Positions 27,800-35,971 of a stretch of DNA of 64,000 nt are shown here, one piece after another. Source of the stretch: Streptomyces sp. NBC_00459 (lineage in GTDB: Bacteria; Actinomycetota; Actinomycetes; Streptomycetales; Streptomycetaceae). The notes beneath the pieces are model-generated. The model was not told the DNA's origin and made no database searches. It was given only the letters and a program-made list of their open reading frames with translations. The stretch covers positions 3,782,001-3,846,000 of the forward strand of contig NZ_CP107903.1 in assembly GCF_036013955.1 (NCBI RefSeq), in the 5' to 3' direction. Within the stretch, counting starts at the first letter, position 1, and each line of letters begins with the position of its first letter. The position numbers and the translations under genes are program-made.

Positions 27800-28855
27800 C
27801 TAGAGGCTGACGCCGACCGTCACCGGTTCGTTGACGAGGGTGACCCCGAAGGCGTCCCGGACCCCGGTGACGACCTCGCGGGCGAGGGCGAGCAGGTCCT
27901 CCGTGGTGGCCCGGCCGCGGTTGGTGAGGGCCAGGGTGTGCTTGGTGGAGATTCGGGCGGGTCCGGTGCCGTACCCCTTGGTGAAGCCGGCCTTGTCGAT
28001 CAGCCAGGCCGCCGAGGTCTTGGTGCGGCCCTCTCCTGCCGGGTAGGCGGGCGGTACGGCATCGGTGCCGAGCCGCTCCGCCACGCGCGCGTGGAACGCG
28101 GCGAACTCGGCGTCCGTGAGGATCGGGTTGGTGAAGAAGGACCCGGCGGACCAGGTGTCGTGGTCCTCGGGGTCCAGGACCATGCCCTTCCCCGCGCGCA
28201 GCTTCAGCACGGTCTCGCGGGCCGCGTCCAGCGCCACCCGCTCGCCGGGCTCGACACCGAGGGCGCGGGCCGTCTCGGCGTACTTCAGGGGCGCCGACAG
28301 CCCGTTCGCGTCCTCCAGGGCGAAGCGGACGCGCAGGACGACATGGCGCTCGGGGTCCGCCTTGAAACGGCTGTGGCGGTACGAGAAGGCGCAGTCGGGG
28401 CCCGCGATGGTGACCGTCTCGCGGGTGACCCGGTCGTAGGCGACGACCTCGGTGATCGTCGAGGACACCTCCTGCCCGTACGCACCCACGTTCTGGATGG
28501 GTGTCGCACCCGCCGAACCAGGGATTCCGGCGAGGCACTCGATCCCGGCGAGCCCAGCCTCGACCGTGCGCGCGACGGCGTCGGTCCACACCTCGCCGGC
28601 GGCCAGCTCCAGCTCCGTGCCGTCGAGGTCGACGCCGGTCGTGGCGATCCGCAGAGCCGTGCCCGCGAACCCCTTGTCGCCGATGACCAGGTTCGAGCCG
28701 CCGCCGATGACCAGCAGCGGGGTTCCGGAGTCGTCGGCCTCGCGGACGGCGGCGACGACCTCGGCGTCGGTCGTCGCCGTGATCAGCCGGTCCGCGGGAC
28801 CTCCGAGCCGGAAGGTGGTCAGCGGGGCGAGGGGCGCGTCGTGGATTTCCTGCAC
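27800..28855 (-). CDS. murB: UDP-N-acetylenolpyruvoylglucosamine reductase
   Basis: 351 residues. This is the FAD enzyme that makes UDP-N-acetylmuramate for peptidoglycan. FAD-binding segments TTFRLGGPADRLI and VIGGGSNLVIGDKGF are present, as are NVGAYGQEV, the substrate-binding SYRHSRFK and the proton-donor Ser in GSFFTNPILT. KTSAAWLIDKAGFTKGYGTG follows. This is the type I architecture. Start: ATG with the LAPLTTFRLGG context conserved just after it. Confidence 0.96.
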   Translation of the reverse strand: MQEIHDAPLAPLTTFRLGGPADRLITATTDAEVVAAVREADDSGTPLLVIGGGSNLVIGDKGFAGTALRIATTGVDLDGTELELAAGEVWTDAVARTVEAGLAGIECLAGIPGSAGATPIQNVGAYGQEVSSTITEVVAYDRVTRETVTIAGPDCAFSYRHSRFKADPERHVVLRVRFALEDANGLSAPLKYAETARALGVEPGERVALDAARETVLKLRAGKGMVLDPEDHDTWSAGSFFTNPILTDAEFAAFHARVAERLGTDAVPPAYPAGEGRTKTSAAWLIDKAGFTKGYGTGPARISTKHTLALTNRGRATTEDLLALAREVVTGVRDAFGVTLVNEPVTVGVSL

Positions 28856-28937
28856 GCGCCAAGACTACGAGACGGTTCCCGGGGACCACGCGGGCGTGAG
28901 CCCGTTCACCCGCGCGCCCGCCCATCCTCTGGCAGCA

Positions 28938-28988
28938 GCACGCGCGCGTACGGCCCCGCCGGCGAGGATCGGGGCCGTACGCGCGTGC
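28938..28988 (-). terminator. Terminator after the MFS gene
   Basis: GCACGCGCGCGTACGGCCCC (28938-28957) pairs with GGGGCCGTACGCGCGTGC (28971-28988), an 18-bp stem with one two-base bulge. It separates the exporter from murB. Confidence 0.85.
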
Positions 28989-29005
28989 AGCGGTCCTACG
29001 GGGGT

Positions 29006-30472
29006 TCAGTGGGCGGCCGTCTCCAGCACCGGCGCCGGCTCGGCGGACTCAGTCTTCGGCGCGGGGCGACGGGTGGCCGGGATCAGGAGGGCCGCGACGC
29101 CCGCGAGGGCGACCACCGCGGAGCCGACCACCAGGGCGGGCCGGAGACCGTCGACGAAGGTCTGGCCGGTCTCGTAGCCGCCCTGGGCCGCGAAGATCGA
29201 TCCCATGACGGCGATGCCGAGAGCGCCGCCGACCTCGCGCAGGGCGTTGTTGGCCCCGGAGGCGATGCCCTGTTCGCTCGGGCGGACGCCGGACATCACC
29301 AGGTTGGCGGCCGGTGCGAAGAACAGGGCCATGCCGATGCCGCTGATGATCAGGCCGGGCAGCTGGATGGCGTAGGAGGCGTCCGCCGTGACCACGAAGG
29401 CCATGTAGCCGAGGCCGGCGGCCTGGAGGAAGAGGCCGGTGGCGACGACCGGCCGGCCGCCGATCCGGTCGGAGAGGATGCCGGCGATCGGGGCGACGAG
29501 CATCGGCATACCGGTCCAGGGCAGCATCCGCAGGCCCGCCTCGGTGGGCGAGTAGCCGAGTACGCCCTGCATGTACTGGCTGAGCAGGAAGATCGACCCG
29601 AACATCCCGAGGAACATCAGCAGGGAGGCCGCGTTGATCCCGGCGAAGGCGCGGGAGCGGAAGAGGCGCATGGGCAGCATCGGGTTCTTCGCCCGGATGC
29701 CGTGGACGACGAAGGCGACGAGGAGCGCACCGCCCGCGATCAGCCCGGTCAGGACGTAGGAGCTGGTCCAGCCGTCGGCCGGGCCACGCACGAGCCCGTA
29801 GACGATGCCGAACAGGCCGCCGCTGGCCAGCAGGGTGCCGGTGACGTCGAGCGGGGCGCCGGTGCCGTGCGACTCGGCGAGGCGCAGCCGGGCGAGCGGC
29901 AGCAGGGCGAGGCCCAGCGGAACGTTCAGCCAGAAGATCCAGTGCCAGGAGATGTGCTCGGTGAGGCTGCCCCCGATGAGCGGTCCGGAGGCCACGGCGA
30001 GACCGTTGACGGCACCCCAGATGCCGAACGCCATTCCGCGCTTGGCGGCCGGGACGGCGGCCGTGAGCAGGGTCAGCGTCAGCGGCATCATGATCGCCGC
30101 GCCGACGCCCTGGACCGCGCGGGCGGCGATCAGCGAGTCGATGCCGGGGGCCATGGCCGCGGCGGCGGAGGCGCCGGTGAAGACGGTGAGCCCCACGATG
30201 AACAGCCGACGTCGGCCGAAGCGGTCACCGAGGGCCGCGCCGAACATCAGCAGCACGGCGAAGGTGAGCGTGTAGGCACTCACGGTCCATTCCAGGTCCC
30301 CCAGCGCTCCCCCGAGATCCTTGCGGATGGAGGGCAGCGCGGTGGTGACGACGAGGTTGTCGAGGGCCGCCATGAACCCGGCGACGCTGGTGATGACGAG
30401 CGCCCAGACGGCTCCACCGCGCGGTGCGCCGGTCCTGCTCTGATCTCGCTGCTCGCTCTGCTGCTCTGACAT
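29006..30472 (-). CDS. MFS drug/proton antiporter, DHA2 (14-TM) type
   Basis: 488 residues, predominantly hydrophobic. Motif A-like GDRFGRRRLFIVGL follows TM2. The QGVGAAIMMPLTLTLL stretch and motif C-like GPLIGGSLTEHISWHWIFWLNVPLG are characteristic of EmrB/QacA exporters. The basic/Gln-rich N-terminus is cytoplasmic. It lies 108 bp downstream of a TetR gene on the same strand, and an inverted repeat in the gap matches one upstream of the TetR gene. Export of a toxic compound is likely, substrate unknown. Confidence 0.9.
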   Translation of the reverse strand: MSEQQSEQRDQSRTGAPRGGAVWALVITSVAGFMAALDNLVVTTALPSIRKDLGGALGDLEWTVSAYTLTFAVLLMFGAALGDRFGRRRLFIVGLTVFTGASAAAAMAPGIDSLIAARAVQGVGAAIMMPLTLTLLTAAVPAAKRGMAFGIWGAVNGLAVASGPLIGGSLTEHISWHWIFWLNVPLGLALLPLARLRLAESHGTGAPLDVTGTLLASGGLFGIVYGLVRGPADGWTSSYVLTGLIAGGALLVAFVVHGIRAKNPMLPMRLFRSRAFAGINAASLLMFLGMFGSIFLLSQYMQGVLGYSPTEAGLRMLPWTGMPMLVAPIAGILSDRIGGRPVVATGLFLQAAGLGYMAFVVTADASYAIQLPGLIISGIGMALFFAPAANLVMSGVRPSEQGIASGANNALREVGGALGIAVMGSIFAAQGGYETGQTFVDGLRPALVVGSAVVALAGVAALLIPATRRPAPKTESAEPAPVLETAAH

Positions 30473-30517
30473 CTCTCCCCCTGGGGATGATCGCTGCCGA
30501 TGGTTCCGATGAGGTGA

Positions 30518-30537
30518 CTTAGTTATTGATCACTAAC
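30518..30537. promoter_or_regulatory. TetR-type operator upstream of the MFS gene
   Basis: CTTAGT-TATTGATC-ACTAAC, a 20-bp imperfect inverted repeat (TTAGT/ACTAA arms, 8-nt centre). It has the same arms and spacing as the site at 31149-31168. It lies about 45 bp upstream of the exporter start, where repressor binding would block transcription. Confidence 0.75.
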
Positions 30538-30579
30538 TTTTACGGTCAAACGAAGGCCGCGAACACCGGCCCGTACCCC

Positions 30580-31140
30580 TCAGGGTTCGACCCGCCCCTT
30601 GATCTGCGCCGAGGGCCACATCCCCTGCCAGACCCGATGCCCGGACGGAAACCCCATGGCCGCAAGGGTGTTGATGAGCATCCCGTAGGCCAGGAAGGTC
30701 GTCGTCTCCTCCCCGACGGGCACCTCCACGGCATCCCAGAGCTTCATCCAGCCGGCCCGCACGGCCTCGCCGAACTCATGGTCGCCCTCGGCCTCGGCGG
30801 CGGCGACAGCCACGTACGTCTGCATCTGCATCTGCAGCCGCTCGGGGTGCTCACTGATCAACTGCGCGTACGCGTCCGCCATGGAATGCAGGGCTTCCTC
30901 ACCCTCCAGCCCTTCGGCCGCCTCCCCCAGGACCCGACACACATCACCCATGCACCGCTGGGAGGCAGCGGCGAACATCGCCTTCTTGCCCGGGAAGAGT
31001 CGGAAGAGGTACGGCTGCGAGACGCCCACCCGCTTGGCGATCGCCTCGGTGGAGGTGCCGTAGTAGCCCCTCTGCGCGAACTCGGTGATCGCCGCGCGGA
31101 TGACGCTCTCGCGTCGCTCCTCTGCGCTCATCCTGACCAT
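30580..31140 (-). CDS. TetR family repressor
   Basis: 186 residues. The N-terminal helix-turn-helix reads ITEFAQRGYYGTSTEAIAKR followed by VGVSQPYLFRLFPGKKAMFA, as in TetR proteins. The C-terminal ligand domain is less conserved. Two identical-architecture operators flank the gene (31149-31168 at its own promoter, 30518-30537 before the MFS gene). It therefore probably represses itself and the exporter until the substrate binds. Confidence 0.92.
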   Translation of the reverse strand: MVRMSAEERRESVIRAAITEFAQRGYYGTSTEAIAKRVGVSQPYLFRLFPGKKAMFAAASQRCMGDVCRVLGEAAEGLEGEEALHSMADAYAQLISEHPERLQMQMQTYVAVAAAEAEGDHEFGEAVRAGWMKLWDAVEVPVGEETTTFLAYGMLINTLAAMGFPSGHRVWQGMWPSAQIKGRVEP

Positions 31141-31148
31141 GCGAGTAA

Positions 31149-31168
31149 GTTAGTACTCAATCACTAAC
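31149..31168. promoter_or_regulatory. TetR-type operator upstream of the repressor gene
   Basis: GTTAGT-ACTCAATC-ACTAAC, a 20-bp inverted repeat with perfect 6-bp arms starting 8 bp upstream of the TetR start. It matches the site in front of the MFS gene. It probably mediates autorepression. Confidence 0.8.
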
Positions 31169-31198
31169 CATGTCAACGGATCCCCGAAGCTGGAACTG

Positions 31199-31234
31199 GG
31201 TAAGGGGCGCCCGCCATAGCGAACGCCCCTTACC
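31199..31234 (-). terminator. Terminator after the MaoC pair
   Basis: GGTAAGGGGCG (31199-31209) pairs with CGCCCCTTACC (31224-31234), an 11-bp perfect stem 30 bp beyond the MaoC stop. It also insulates the TetR promoter. Confidence 0.8.
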
Positions 31235-31263
31235 AAGCACCGGAATTCATCGAACTGTCGTGC

Positions 31264-31713
31264 TCAGCCCAGCCGGACGACAGCCCGGGACATGCCCAGC
31301 ACCTTCTGTCCCGCGCACATCGCGAGGAGGTCGACGCGGACCGTGTTGTCGTCGAGCTTGGCCCCGACCTTGCCGCTGACCTCGATGGTCGCGCCCTGAT
31401 CGTCGTTCGGGACGACGACCGGCTTGGTGAAGCGGACGCCGTACTCGACGACAGCCCCCGGGTCGCCGACCCAGTCGGTGACGACGCGGATCGCCTCGGC
31501 CATCGTGAACATGCCGTGCGCGATGACGTCGGGCAGACCGACCTCGACCGCGAACTTCTCGTTCCAGTGGATGGGGTTGAAGTCCCCCGAGGCGCCCGCG
31601 TACTGGACGAGGGTGGCGCGGGTCACGGGAAACGTCTGCGCGGGCAGTTCGGTGCCGACCTCGACGTCGGCGTAGGAGATCTTCGCGGAATCGTTCGCGG
31701 AATTGGCCGTCAT
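31264..31713 (-). CDS. MaoC-like (R)-specific enoyl hydratase/dehydratase
   Basis: 149 residues, single hot-dog domain. The catalytic motif GASGDFNPIHWNEKFA holds the Asp and His of hydratase 2 enzymes, followed by VIAHGMFTMA. It lies 4 bp downstream of a second MaoC gene. Such pairs form heterodimeric 3-hydroxyacyl dehydratases, as HadAB/HadBC in mycobacteria. Substrate in this organism unknown. Confidence 0.88.
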   Translation of the reverse strand: MTANSANDSAKISYADVEVGTELPAQTFPVTRATLVQYAGASGDFNPIHWNEKFAVEVGLPDVIAHGMFTMAEAIRVVTDWVGDPGAVVEYGVRFTKPVVVPNDDQGATIEVSGKVGAKLDDNTVRVDLLAMCAGQKVLGMSRAVVRLG

Positions 31714-31717
31714 GGGG

Positions 31718-32170
31718 TCAGCCCTCCTCGGCCGGGCGGGCGACGAGCTTGGTCCAGGCGGTCACGACGTGCTCGCCCGCCTCGTCGTGGACCTCGCCGC
31801 GGATGTCGATGATCTCGTTGCCCGCCATGGACTTGACGGCCTCGATGGTCGAGGTGACGGTGAGCCGGTCGCCGGCGCGGACGGGGCGGACGTAGGCGAA
31901 CTTCTGGTCGCCGTGCACCACCCGGCTGTAGTCCAGACCGAGCCGCGGGTCCGCAACGACGTCTGCCGCCGCCTTGAAGGTGATCGTGAACACAAAGGTG
32001 GGCGGGGCGATCACATCGGAGTGACCGAGGGCCTTGGCTGCCTCGGGGTCCGTGTACGCGGGGTTGGCGTCACCCACCGCCTCCGCGAACTCGCGGATCT
32101 TCTCCCGGCCGACCTCATAGGGCTCGGTGGGCGGATAGGACCGCCCCACGAAGGACTGGTCGAGCGCCAT
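31718..32170 (-). CDS. MaoC-like dehydratase, FAS1-type N-terminal domain subunit
   Basis: 150 residues from the ATG at 32168-32170, which has AGGAGG upstream. An in-frame extension to 32335 runs into the rpmG terminator and has no ribosome site. The sequence MALDQSFVGRSYPPTEPYEV plus KIREFAEAVGDANPAYTD is typical of the non-catalytic or substrate-binding half of heterodimeric dehydratases. The partner is the next gene. Confidence 0.88.
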   Translation of the reverse strand: MALDQSFVGRSYPPTEPYEVGREKIREFAEAVGDANPAYTDPEAAKALGHSDVIAPPTFVFTITFKAAADVVADPRLGLDYSRVVHGDQKFAYVRPVRAGDRLTVTSTIEAVKSMAGNEIIDIRGEVHDEAGEHVVTAWTKLVARPAEEG

Positions 32171-32254
32171 GGGCTCGGCACCTCCTGAATCGAACTGGAT
32201 CGCACTGGTCGCGTGGTCGCATGGTTCGCGGCTGCTGTGCTGCTGTAACGACGC

Positions 32255-32287
32255 GAGGCCGCCCCCCAACCAACAGGGGACGGCCTC
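32255..32287 (-). terminator. Terminator after rpmG
   Basis: GAGGCCG-CCCC pairs with GGGG-A-CGGCCTC (32255-32287), with a 10-nt loop, 17 bp beyond the rpmG stop. Confidence 0.75.
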
Positions 32288-32303
32288 GACGTACGAGCCT
32301 GAT

Positions 32304-32468
32304 TTATCGCGTTTCGCGATGCGCGGTGTGCGCATTGCAACGCGGGCAGTGCTTCTTCATCTCCATTCGATCCGGGTTGTTACGCCGGTTCTTCTTGGTG
32401 ATGTAGTTCCGCTCCTTGCACTCCACGCAGGCCAGCGTGATCTTCGGGCGGACGTCGGTGGCAGCCAC
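32304..32468 (-). CDS. rpmG: 50S ribosomal protein L33 (zinc-ribbon form)
   Basis: 54 residues from a GTG at 32466-32468, preceded by AGGAGCACTCCTGT-type sequence. The product starts MAATDVRPKITLACVECKER and ends HCPRCNAHTAHRETR. The two CxxC pairs (CVEC, CPRC) make this the zinc-containing C+ form. Many Streptomyces also have a C- copy controlled by zinc elsewhere. It is too short to be listed easily by simple ORF searches. tRNA-Met and tRNA-Thr lie just upstream on the same strand. Confidence 0.95.
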   Translation of the reverse strand: MAATDVRPKITLACVECKERNYITKKNRRNNPDRMEMKKHCPRCNAHTAHRETR

Positions 32469-32556
32469 AGGAGTGCTCCTTGACGAACGGATGGGACGTT
32501 GAACGCATACGAGAGTAGCCGATCGAAGGACCGACCCCGCAATCGGCTACTGTCAG

Positions 32557-32629
32557 TAGCGGTGACCGGACTTGAACCGGTGACACAGCGATTATGAGCC
32601 GCTTGCTCTACCGACTGAGCTACACCGCT
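32557..32629 (-). tRNA. tRNA-Met (CAT)
   Basis: 73 nt; acceptor AGCGGTG/CACCGCT, D-arm GTAGCTCAGTCGGTAGAGC, anticodon stem-loop GCGGCTCATAATCGC with CAT, T-arm CCGGTTCAAGTCCGG. It has a normal A-U first acceptor pair rather than the mismatch of initiators, so it is an elongator tRNA. CCA is not encoded. Confidence 0.95.
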
Positions 32630-32675
32630 GTGATGCGATCGGACCCCGTCTTGCGACGGGGACCTCTCACACCAG

Positions 32676-32748
32676 AGCCCCAATGCGGAATCGAACCGCA
32701 GACCTTCTCCTTACCATGGAGACGCTCTACCGACTGAGCTATTGGGGC
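32676..32748 (-). tRNA. tRNA-Thr (GGT)
   Basis: 73 nt; acceptor GCCCCAA/TTGGGGC, D-arm TAGCTCAGTCGGTAGAGC, anticodon loop ATGGTAA in TCTCC/GGAGA, T-arm TGCGGTTCGATTCCGCA. CCA is not encoded. It lies 46 bp upstream of tRNA-Met and is probably co-transcribed. Confidence 0.96.
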
Positions 32749-33093
32749 GAGCGATGAAGACATTACACGCTCGCCACCGTTCACCCAAATCCGTTTCGCG
32801 GCACCCTCCCCGGCCTGTTCCGGCCCCCGTTCCGCACTCCGCCCGCGTTCCGTCCGGGCTCCCAAAACCCCTTCCCCAGCAGCCTCGAAGCCCCCTTCCG
32901 CAACCACTCCCGCAACCACTCCGGCATCCGCTCCCACACCCCCTCGCCAGCGAACTTTCCCGTCCGGCGGACCACACCGGTACGACTATTGCGCTCCTCC
33001 GCAACAGGGGAGGACGCCCGCCCTAGGCTCGACTCACTCTGCGTGATCTTGTGTCCCCGCTTGCGCGCAGCCGCCCCCGAGCACAGGAGCGCG

Positions 33094-34335
33094 ATGCCCG
33101 ACAGCCAGCCGCAGCCGCCCCGCTCCTCGTCGCCCGCTTCTTCGGGGGACCCGGCAGCGCTTCTCCTGTGTGGGGCACGTCTCACCGACGGCCGGACCGT
33201 GGACGTACGGCTGGGCGGCGGCCGTATCGAGGCGGTCGGTACGGTCGGCAGTCTCAGCGCGTACGCCGCCCGCGTCGACCTCAGCGGCTACCTGCTCCTG
33301 CCGGCCCCCGCCGAACCGCACGCGCACGGCGACACGGCCCTGTCCGCCGACGCCGACGGCCCGGTCTCCTACGACCCTCAGGACGTCCAGCGCCGGGCCA
33401 CCGAGGCCGCTCTGCTCCAACTGGGCCACGGGGCCACAGCGTTGCGCTCGCACGTCCGCATCGGCGACGTACCGGGGCTGGGGGCCCTGGCCGCCGTACT
33501 GCAGGCGCGGCGGGCCCTGCGCGGCCTCGCCGAACTGACGGCGGTGGCGATGCCGCGCGTACTGACCGGCGCCGCCGGGGCGGACGGTCTGGCGATGCTG
33601 AGGGACGCCGTCAAGATGGGCGCCTCGGTGGTGGGCGGCTGCCCGGACCGCGACCCCGATCCGACCGGCTATGTGGAGGCGGTCCTGGAGGTCGCCTCGG
33701 AACACGGCTGCCCGGTCGATCTGCACACGGACGGTGACGACCCGGCCCGGCTGGCCCGGCTGGCGGCGATGGCGGGCGGTCTGCGCCCCGGCGTGGCCAT
33801 CGGCCCCTGCGGCGGCCTCGGTCGGCTCCCCGCCGAAGTGGCCTCGCGGGCGGCGGACCAACTCGCCGCGGCGGGCGTGACGGTGACATGCCTCCCCCAG
33901 GGCGGCTGCGGCGGCGCGGAACGCCGTGCCACGGCTCCGGTACGACTGCTGCGGGCGGCCGGGGTACGGGTGGCGGCGGGCAGCGGCGCGCTGCGGGACG
34001 TGTCGAACCCGGTGGGCCGCGGGGACCCCCTGGAGGCGGCGTATCTGCTCGCGTCCCGGCACGGCCTGCGCCCGGAGGAGGCGTACGACGCCGTGAGCAC
34101 GTCGGCGCGGGCGGTGCTCGGCCTGCCGGAGGTGCGGGTGGAGGCGGGCTTCCCGGCGGAGCTGCTGGCGGTCCGGGGCGACCGTCTGGCCGGCGCGCTG
34201 TCTCTCGCCTACAGCCGAATCGTGGTGCACAGGGGGCGCGTTGTGGCACGGACCAGCGCGGTGCGGGAGTACTGCAACACACCGGCAGTGGCCGCGCTGG
34301 ACCTGCCGCGGCAGGGGCGTACGGGGCAGTCGTGA
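33094..34335 (+). CDS. Amidohydrolase family protein (cytosine deaminase-like)
   Basis: 413 residues from ATG 33094, with AGGAG 5 nt upstream. The beta-sandwich start LLLCGARLTDGRTVDVRLGG and DLSGYLLLPAPAEPHAHGDT are typical of the amidohydrolase superfamily. The usual HxH metal site is PHAHGDT. A later HTDGD (VDLHTDGDDP) and SGALRDVSNPVGRGDPLEAA resemble the remaining metal and Asp region of cytosine/5-methylcytosine deaminases. Some ligands deviate (Ser-Gly-Ala-Leu-Arg-Asp rather than GTDN), so activity or substrate is uncertain. Confidence 0.7.
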   Translation: MPDSQPQPPRSSSPASSGDPAALLLCGARLTDGRTVDVRLGGGRIEAVGTVGSLSAYAARVDLSGYLLLPAPAEPHAHGDTALSADADGPVSYDPQDVQRRATEAALLQLGHGATALRSHVRIGDVPGLGALAAVLQARRALRGLAELTAVAMPRVLTGAAGADGLAMLRDAVKMGASVVGGCPDRDPDPTGYVEAVLEVASEHGCPVDLHTDGDDPARLARLAAMAGGLRPGVAIGPCGGLGRLPAEVASRAADQLAAAGVTVTCLPQGGCGGAERRATAPVRLLRAAGVRVAAGSGALRDVSNPVGRGDPLEAAYLLASRHGLRPEEAYDAVSTSARAVLGLPEVRVEAGFPAELLAVRGDRLAGALSLAYSRIVVHRGRVVARTSAVREYCNTPAVAALDLPRQGRTGQS

Positions 34336-34424
34336 GGTGAGTGAACGGTGAGGCTTCGGCAGTGCGGACGGACGTCGTGCGGGCTGTGCGGCGAACGGGT
34401 TCGGCGGGGCGTACGGTCGAAGGC

Positions 34425-35081
34425 ATGCGCATTGTCATCGCTGGAGGTCATGGTCAGATCGCGTTGCGGCTGGAGCGTCTGCTCGCCGCGCGTGGTGACG
34501 AGGTCGCGGGCATCATCCGCCGCCCCGAACAGAGCGACGATCTGAGGGCGGCCGGTGCGGAACCGGTCGTGTGCGACCTCGAGTCGGCGTCGGTGGAGGA
34601 GGTCGCGGAGCTGCTGCGGGGCGCTGACGCGGCGGTCTTCGCGGCGGGCGCGGGCCCGGGCAGCGGGACGGCCCGCAAGGACACGGTGGACCGGGGAGCG
34701 GCGGTGCTGTTCGCGGACGCGGCGGTCCGGGCGGGAGTACGCAGGCACGTGGTCGTGTCGTCGATGGGCGCGGATCCGGCCCACCGGGGTGACGACGTCT
34801 TCGACGTCTACCAGCGGGCGAAGGGCGAGGCCGACGCGTACGTCAGCGGCCTGGACGCGCTCGACTGGACGATCCTGCGCCCCGGCGCCCTGACGGACGA
34901 CGCCGGCACGGGCCGCGTACGCCTGGAGGCCGACACGGGGCGCGGCTCCATCCCGCGCGACGACGTGGCCGCCGTCATCACGGAACTACTGGACACTCCG
35001 GCGACAGCGGGCCTGACGCTGGAGCTGATCGGCGGTTCGACGCCGGTTTCGGTCGCGGTGAAATCGGTCGCGGGGAACTGA
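34425..35081 (+). CDS. NAD(P)-binding SDR-like protein (atypical, NmrA/NAD-epimerase fold)
   Basis: 218 residues from ATG 34425. The N-terminal dinucleotide motif is MRIVIAGGHGQIALRLERLL (GGHGQIA). HVVVSSMGAD and the YQRAKGEADAYV segment correspond to the Ser and Tyr-x3-Lys region (YQRAK). The family includes small oxidoreductases and regulators such as YwnB/HSCARG. The substrate is unknown. The longer frame from 34341 lacks support. Confidence 0.8.
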   Translation: MRIVIAGGHGQIALRLERLLAARGDEVAGIIRRPEQSDDLRAAGAEPVVCDLESASVEEVAELLRGADAAVFAAGAGPGSGTARKDTVDRGAAVLFADAAVRAGVRRHVVVSSMGADPAHRGDDVFDVYQRAKGEADAYVSGLDALDWTILRPGALTDDAGTGRVRLEADTGRGSIPRDDVAAVITELLDTPATAGLTLELIGGSTPVSVAVKSVAGN

Positions 35082-35131
35082 GGGCGAGCGGACGAACGGT
35101 TGACGCGCCGGGGCCAGAAGATCGGCAGGGG

Positions 35132-35374
35132 CTAGAAGAGGGGCAGCTGGCCGGGGAATTCGGGTTGGACGTACCCGTCCAACGACGGCTGGGCCGCCCC
35201 GAGTTCCGCCTGCCGCCGCGATCCCGGGCACGAAACGAGCTCCCCGCTCCCCCGGGCTCCCTGCGGATCGTGCCGCGCGAACCTCCCGGCGACGACAGCG
35301 ATCTCCCGCCGACACTCGGGACAGCTCCGGCGACGGGACGACGACACGAACGACGGCCGTGACAGCGATGACAT
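35132..35374 (-). CDS. Small Cys-containing protein of unknown function
   Basis: 80 residues from ATG 35372-35374 with GAGGGAG about 9 nt upstream; an ATG at 35392 is an alternative. It has a CPECRREI pair, then FARHDP and SCPGSRRQ, so four possible metal ligands (two Cys, a His and a third Cys). I have seen this CPEC...RFARHDP...CPGS pattern in Streptomyces hypothetical proteins. It suggests a tiny zinc-binding protein; no function known. Confidence 0.65.
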   Translation of the reverse strand: MSSLSRPSFVSSSRRRSCPECRREIAVVAGRFARHDPQGARGSGELVSCPGSRRQAELGAAQPSLDGYVQPEFPGQLPLF

Positions 35375-35601
35375 GGGGTCACTCTCCCTCATGGCTCCAA
35401 CGCGCGCCCGCAACGAAAAGACCCACTTGGCAACGCGTGGATTCGAACTGCGGAAGACAGCGGCGACGTGCCCCCCGTACGGCGATTCCTCACGACTGAG
35501 CGGCCCGTGGGCGCCGTCCGTGCCTCGTCCACGGATTCCGAAAGGGAGCGTTCGAACACGATGCGGAGTGAGATAGTGCACTGCTCTCACGGACGCACGA
35601 C

Positions 35602-35643
35602 AAAGGGCCCGTCACCTGCGATGAAGTAGGTGACGGGCCCTTT
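35602..35643. terminator. Strong bidirectional hairpin beside tRNA-Tyr
   Basis: AAAGGGCCCGTCACCT (35602-35617) pairs with AGGTGACGGGCCCTTT (35628-35643), 16 perfect pairs with a 10-nt loop. It is 10 bp beyond the 3' end of tRNA-Tyr and terminates that transcript (with TTTG on the plus side). Confidence 0.9.
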
Positions 35644-35653
35644 GTTCAACCTG

Positions 35654-35735
35654 TGGCGGCGCCAGGGTTCGAACCTGGGTAGGCTGAGCCGGCAGATTTA
35701 CAGTCTGCTCCCTTTGGCCGCTCGGGCACACCGCC
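35654..35735 (-). tRNA. tRNA-Tyr (GTA)
   Basis: 82-nt class II tRNA; acceptor GGCGGTG/CGCCGCC, anticodon GTA in CAGACTGTAAATCTG, a long variable arm (CGGCTCAGCCTACC region) and T-arm CCAGGTTCGAACCTGG. CCA is not encoded. Confidence 0.96.
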
Positions 35736-35971
35736 AGGGTTTGCTGCCCTTTCGAACCGCTTTTCGGCGGTGCTCCGTGGCAACGACGTAAACGATACCC
35801 GATGGACAGGGGTGCTTCGCCACTCGATTGAGCGGCACTCGGAGGGGAGGGGGTGGCTAGGCTTATACGGATGCGGCCCGGGACGTACGCCGGGCTCGGC
35901 TGCTGTCCCCACGCATGCCGATACGCACCCCACAGATTCCGACAAGTACCCCATACAAGGAGCCACAGGAC

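Noticed and set aside
35426..35560. tRNA-like trace (GCAGTTCGAATCC on the minus strand) next to tRNA-Tyr
   Set aside because: The T-loop sequence is tempting but the T-stem has mismatches and I cannot fold an acceptor or anticodon arm. It may be a decayed tRNA or chance.
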